DNA of 64,000 nt, from NCBI GenBank assembly GCA_011947345.1, contig JAAVTG010000670.1, positions 558,001 through 622,000 of the forward strand, in the 5' to 3' direction. The translations under genes and the position numbers were made by a program. The notes under the pieces are model-generated. The model worked only from the letters and a program-made list of their open reading frames with translations, was not told where the DNA came from and ran no database searches. Positions 63,803 to 64,000 of the stretch are shown piece by piece (the stretch's first letter is position 1; every line of letters begins with the position of its first letter). This DNA is from Phytophthora quininea (lineage: Eukaryota > Oomycota > Peronosporomycetes > Peronosporales > Peronosporaceae).

Positions 63803-64000
63803 TTATGACGCGGACACCAATGACGCGACCCGAGTGCTGCCGGAGTAGAGCTTGTGCGGCACATTGGCCAGTTGGTTGCGCTCCGACGCCACCGCTGGCT
63901 GCACCACAATCGGCACCTGCCATTGGAACGTCTGTCGCTGTGAGGATTCGCTCTGTCCTCTCGGCGCACCAGCCGAGAACTCGAAGCGCAGCAACCACTG
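63803..64000 (-). CDS. C-terminal fragment of an RGP1-like protein (gene runs off window)
   Basis: 65 codons ending at 63803-63805, open to the window edge. WLLRFEFSAG and later FQWQVPIVVQPA resemble the C-terminal W-x-LRFEF ... LPI-x-V pattern of RGP1, the partner of RIC1 in the Rab6 exchange factor at the Golgi. The match is short, so the name is tentative. Confidence 0.45.
   Translation of the reverse strand, partial: QWLLRFEFSAGAPRGQSESSQRQTFQWQVPIVVQPAVASERNQLANVPHKLYSGSTRVASLVSAS

Overview
The window is nuclear DNA of a flagellated eukaryote, most probably an oomycete of the Pythium/Phytophthora kind. The evidence is compact genes on both strands, introns mostly 50-75 bp with GT(A/G)(A/C)GT donors, intergenic gaps often under 150 bp, a stramenopile-like gene set (plant-type glutaminyl cyclase, THH1/TOM1-like seven-helix proteins, a CLC exchanger), zoospore flagellum genes, and one good match to the oomycete Inr-FPR core promoter. 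The species cannot be fixed from the sequence alone. There is no bacterial operon, CRISPR array, rRNA or tRNA gene that I can support.

Layout. 1-7425: five tandem copies of a seven-transmembrane THH1/TOM1/TOM3-like gene, the first cut by the window edge. 7444-13860: a block with IFT27, a TMEM17/80/216-family protein, Elongin C, an unknown gene, ERH, IFT52, a coiled-coil protein and NTF2. 14024-23601: FSH1-type hydrolase, CLC chloride/proton exchanger, DENR, an unknown gene, a LicD/fukutin-like protein, PIG-P and COQ6. 24279-31640: a cysteine-rich PP1-motif protein, METTL9, the lariat debranching enzyme DBR1, a PAM2-motif protein and YOS1. 32097-44206: AP-3 delta, an RNA polymerase I A34-like subunit, glutaminyl cyclase, LSm7, COMMD4, a small membrane protein, GatC, PDCL3 and Ctf4/And-1. 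44133-49781: a repeat-rich accessory island with two paralogous KIX/F-box-like/LRR genes, two identical copies of a broken repeat, and a TnpB/Fanzor-like N-terminal remnant. 49932-64000: an IQ/coiled-coil protein, a BART-domain protein, a secreted protein, a small Ala/Pro-rich protein, AMPK beta, TMEM258 (OST subunit), an orphan ORF, Pinin, B9D1, CTP:phosphocholine cytidylyltransferase and the end of a possible RGP1.

How the genes work together. Most are single-copy housekeeping genes and are not functionally linked. Two themes stand out. First, flagellar genes are frequent: IFT27 and IFT52 (both IFT-B), the TMEM216-like protein and B9D1 (both of the transition-zone MKS/B9 complex), plus a BART protein and an IQ/coiled-coil protein that may belong with them. 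Second, ER/Golgi membrane and glycosylation genes recur (PIG-P, LicD-like, TMEM258, YOS1, AP-3, cytidylyltransferase).

A strong technical signal runs through the window. More than 25 frame breaks fall inside well-conserved ORFs, and most are repaired by one extra base in a run of 3-5 identical bases. This looks like systematic homopolymer under-calling in a draft assembly rather than gene decay, so the gene spans below run across these breaks and give their positions.
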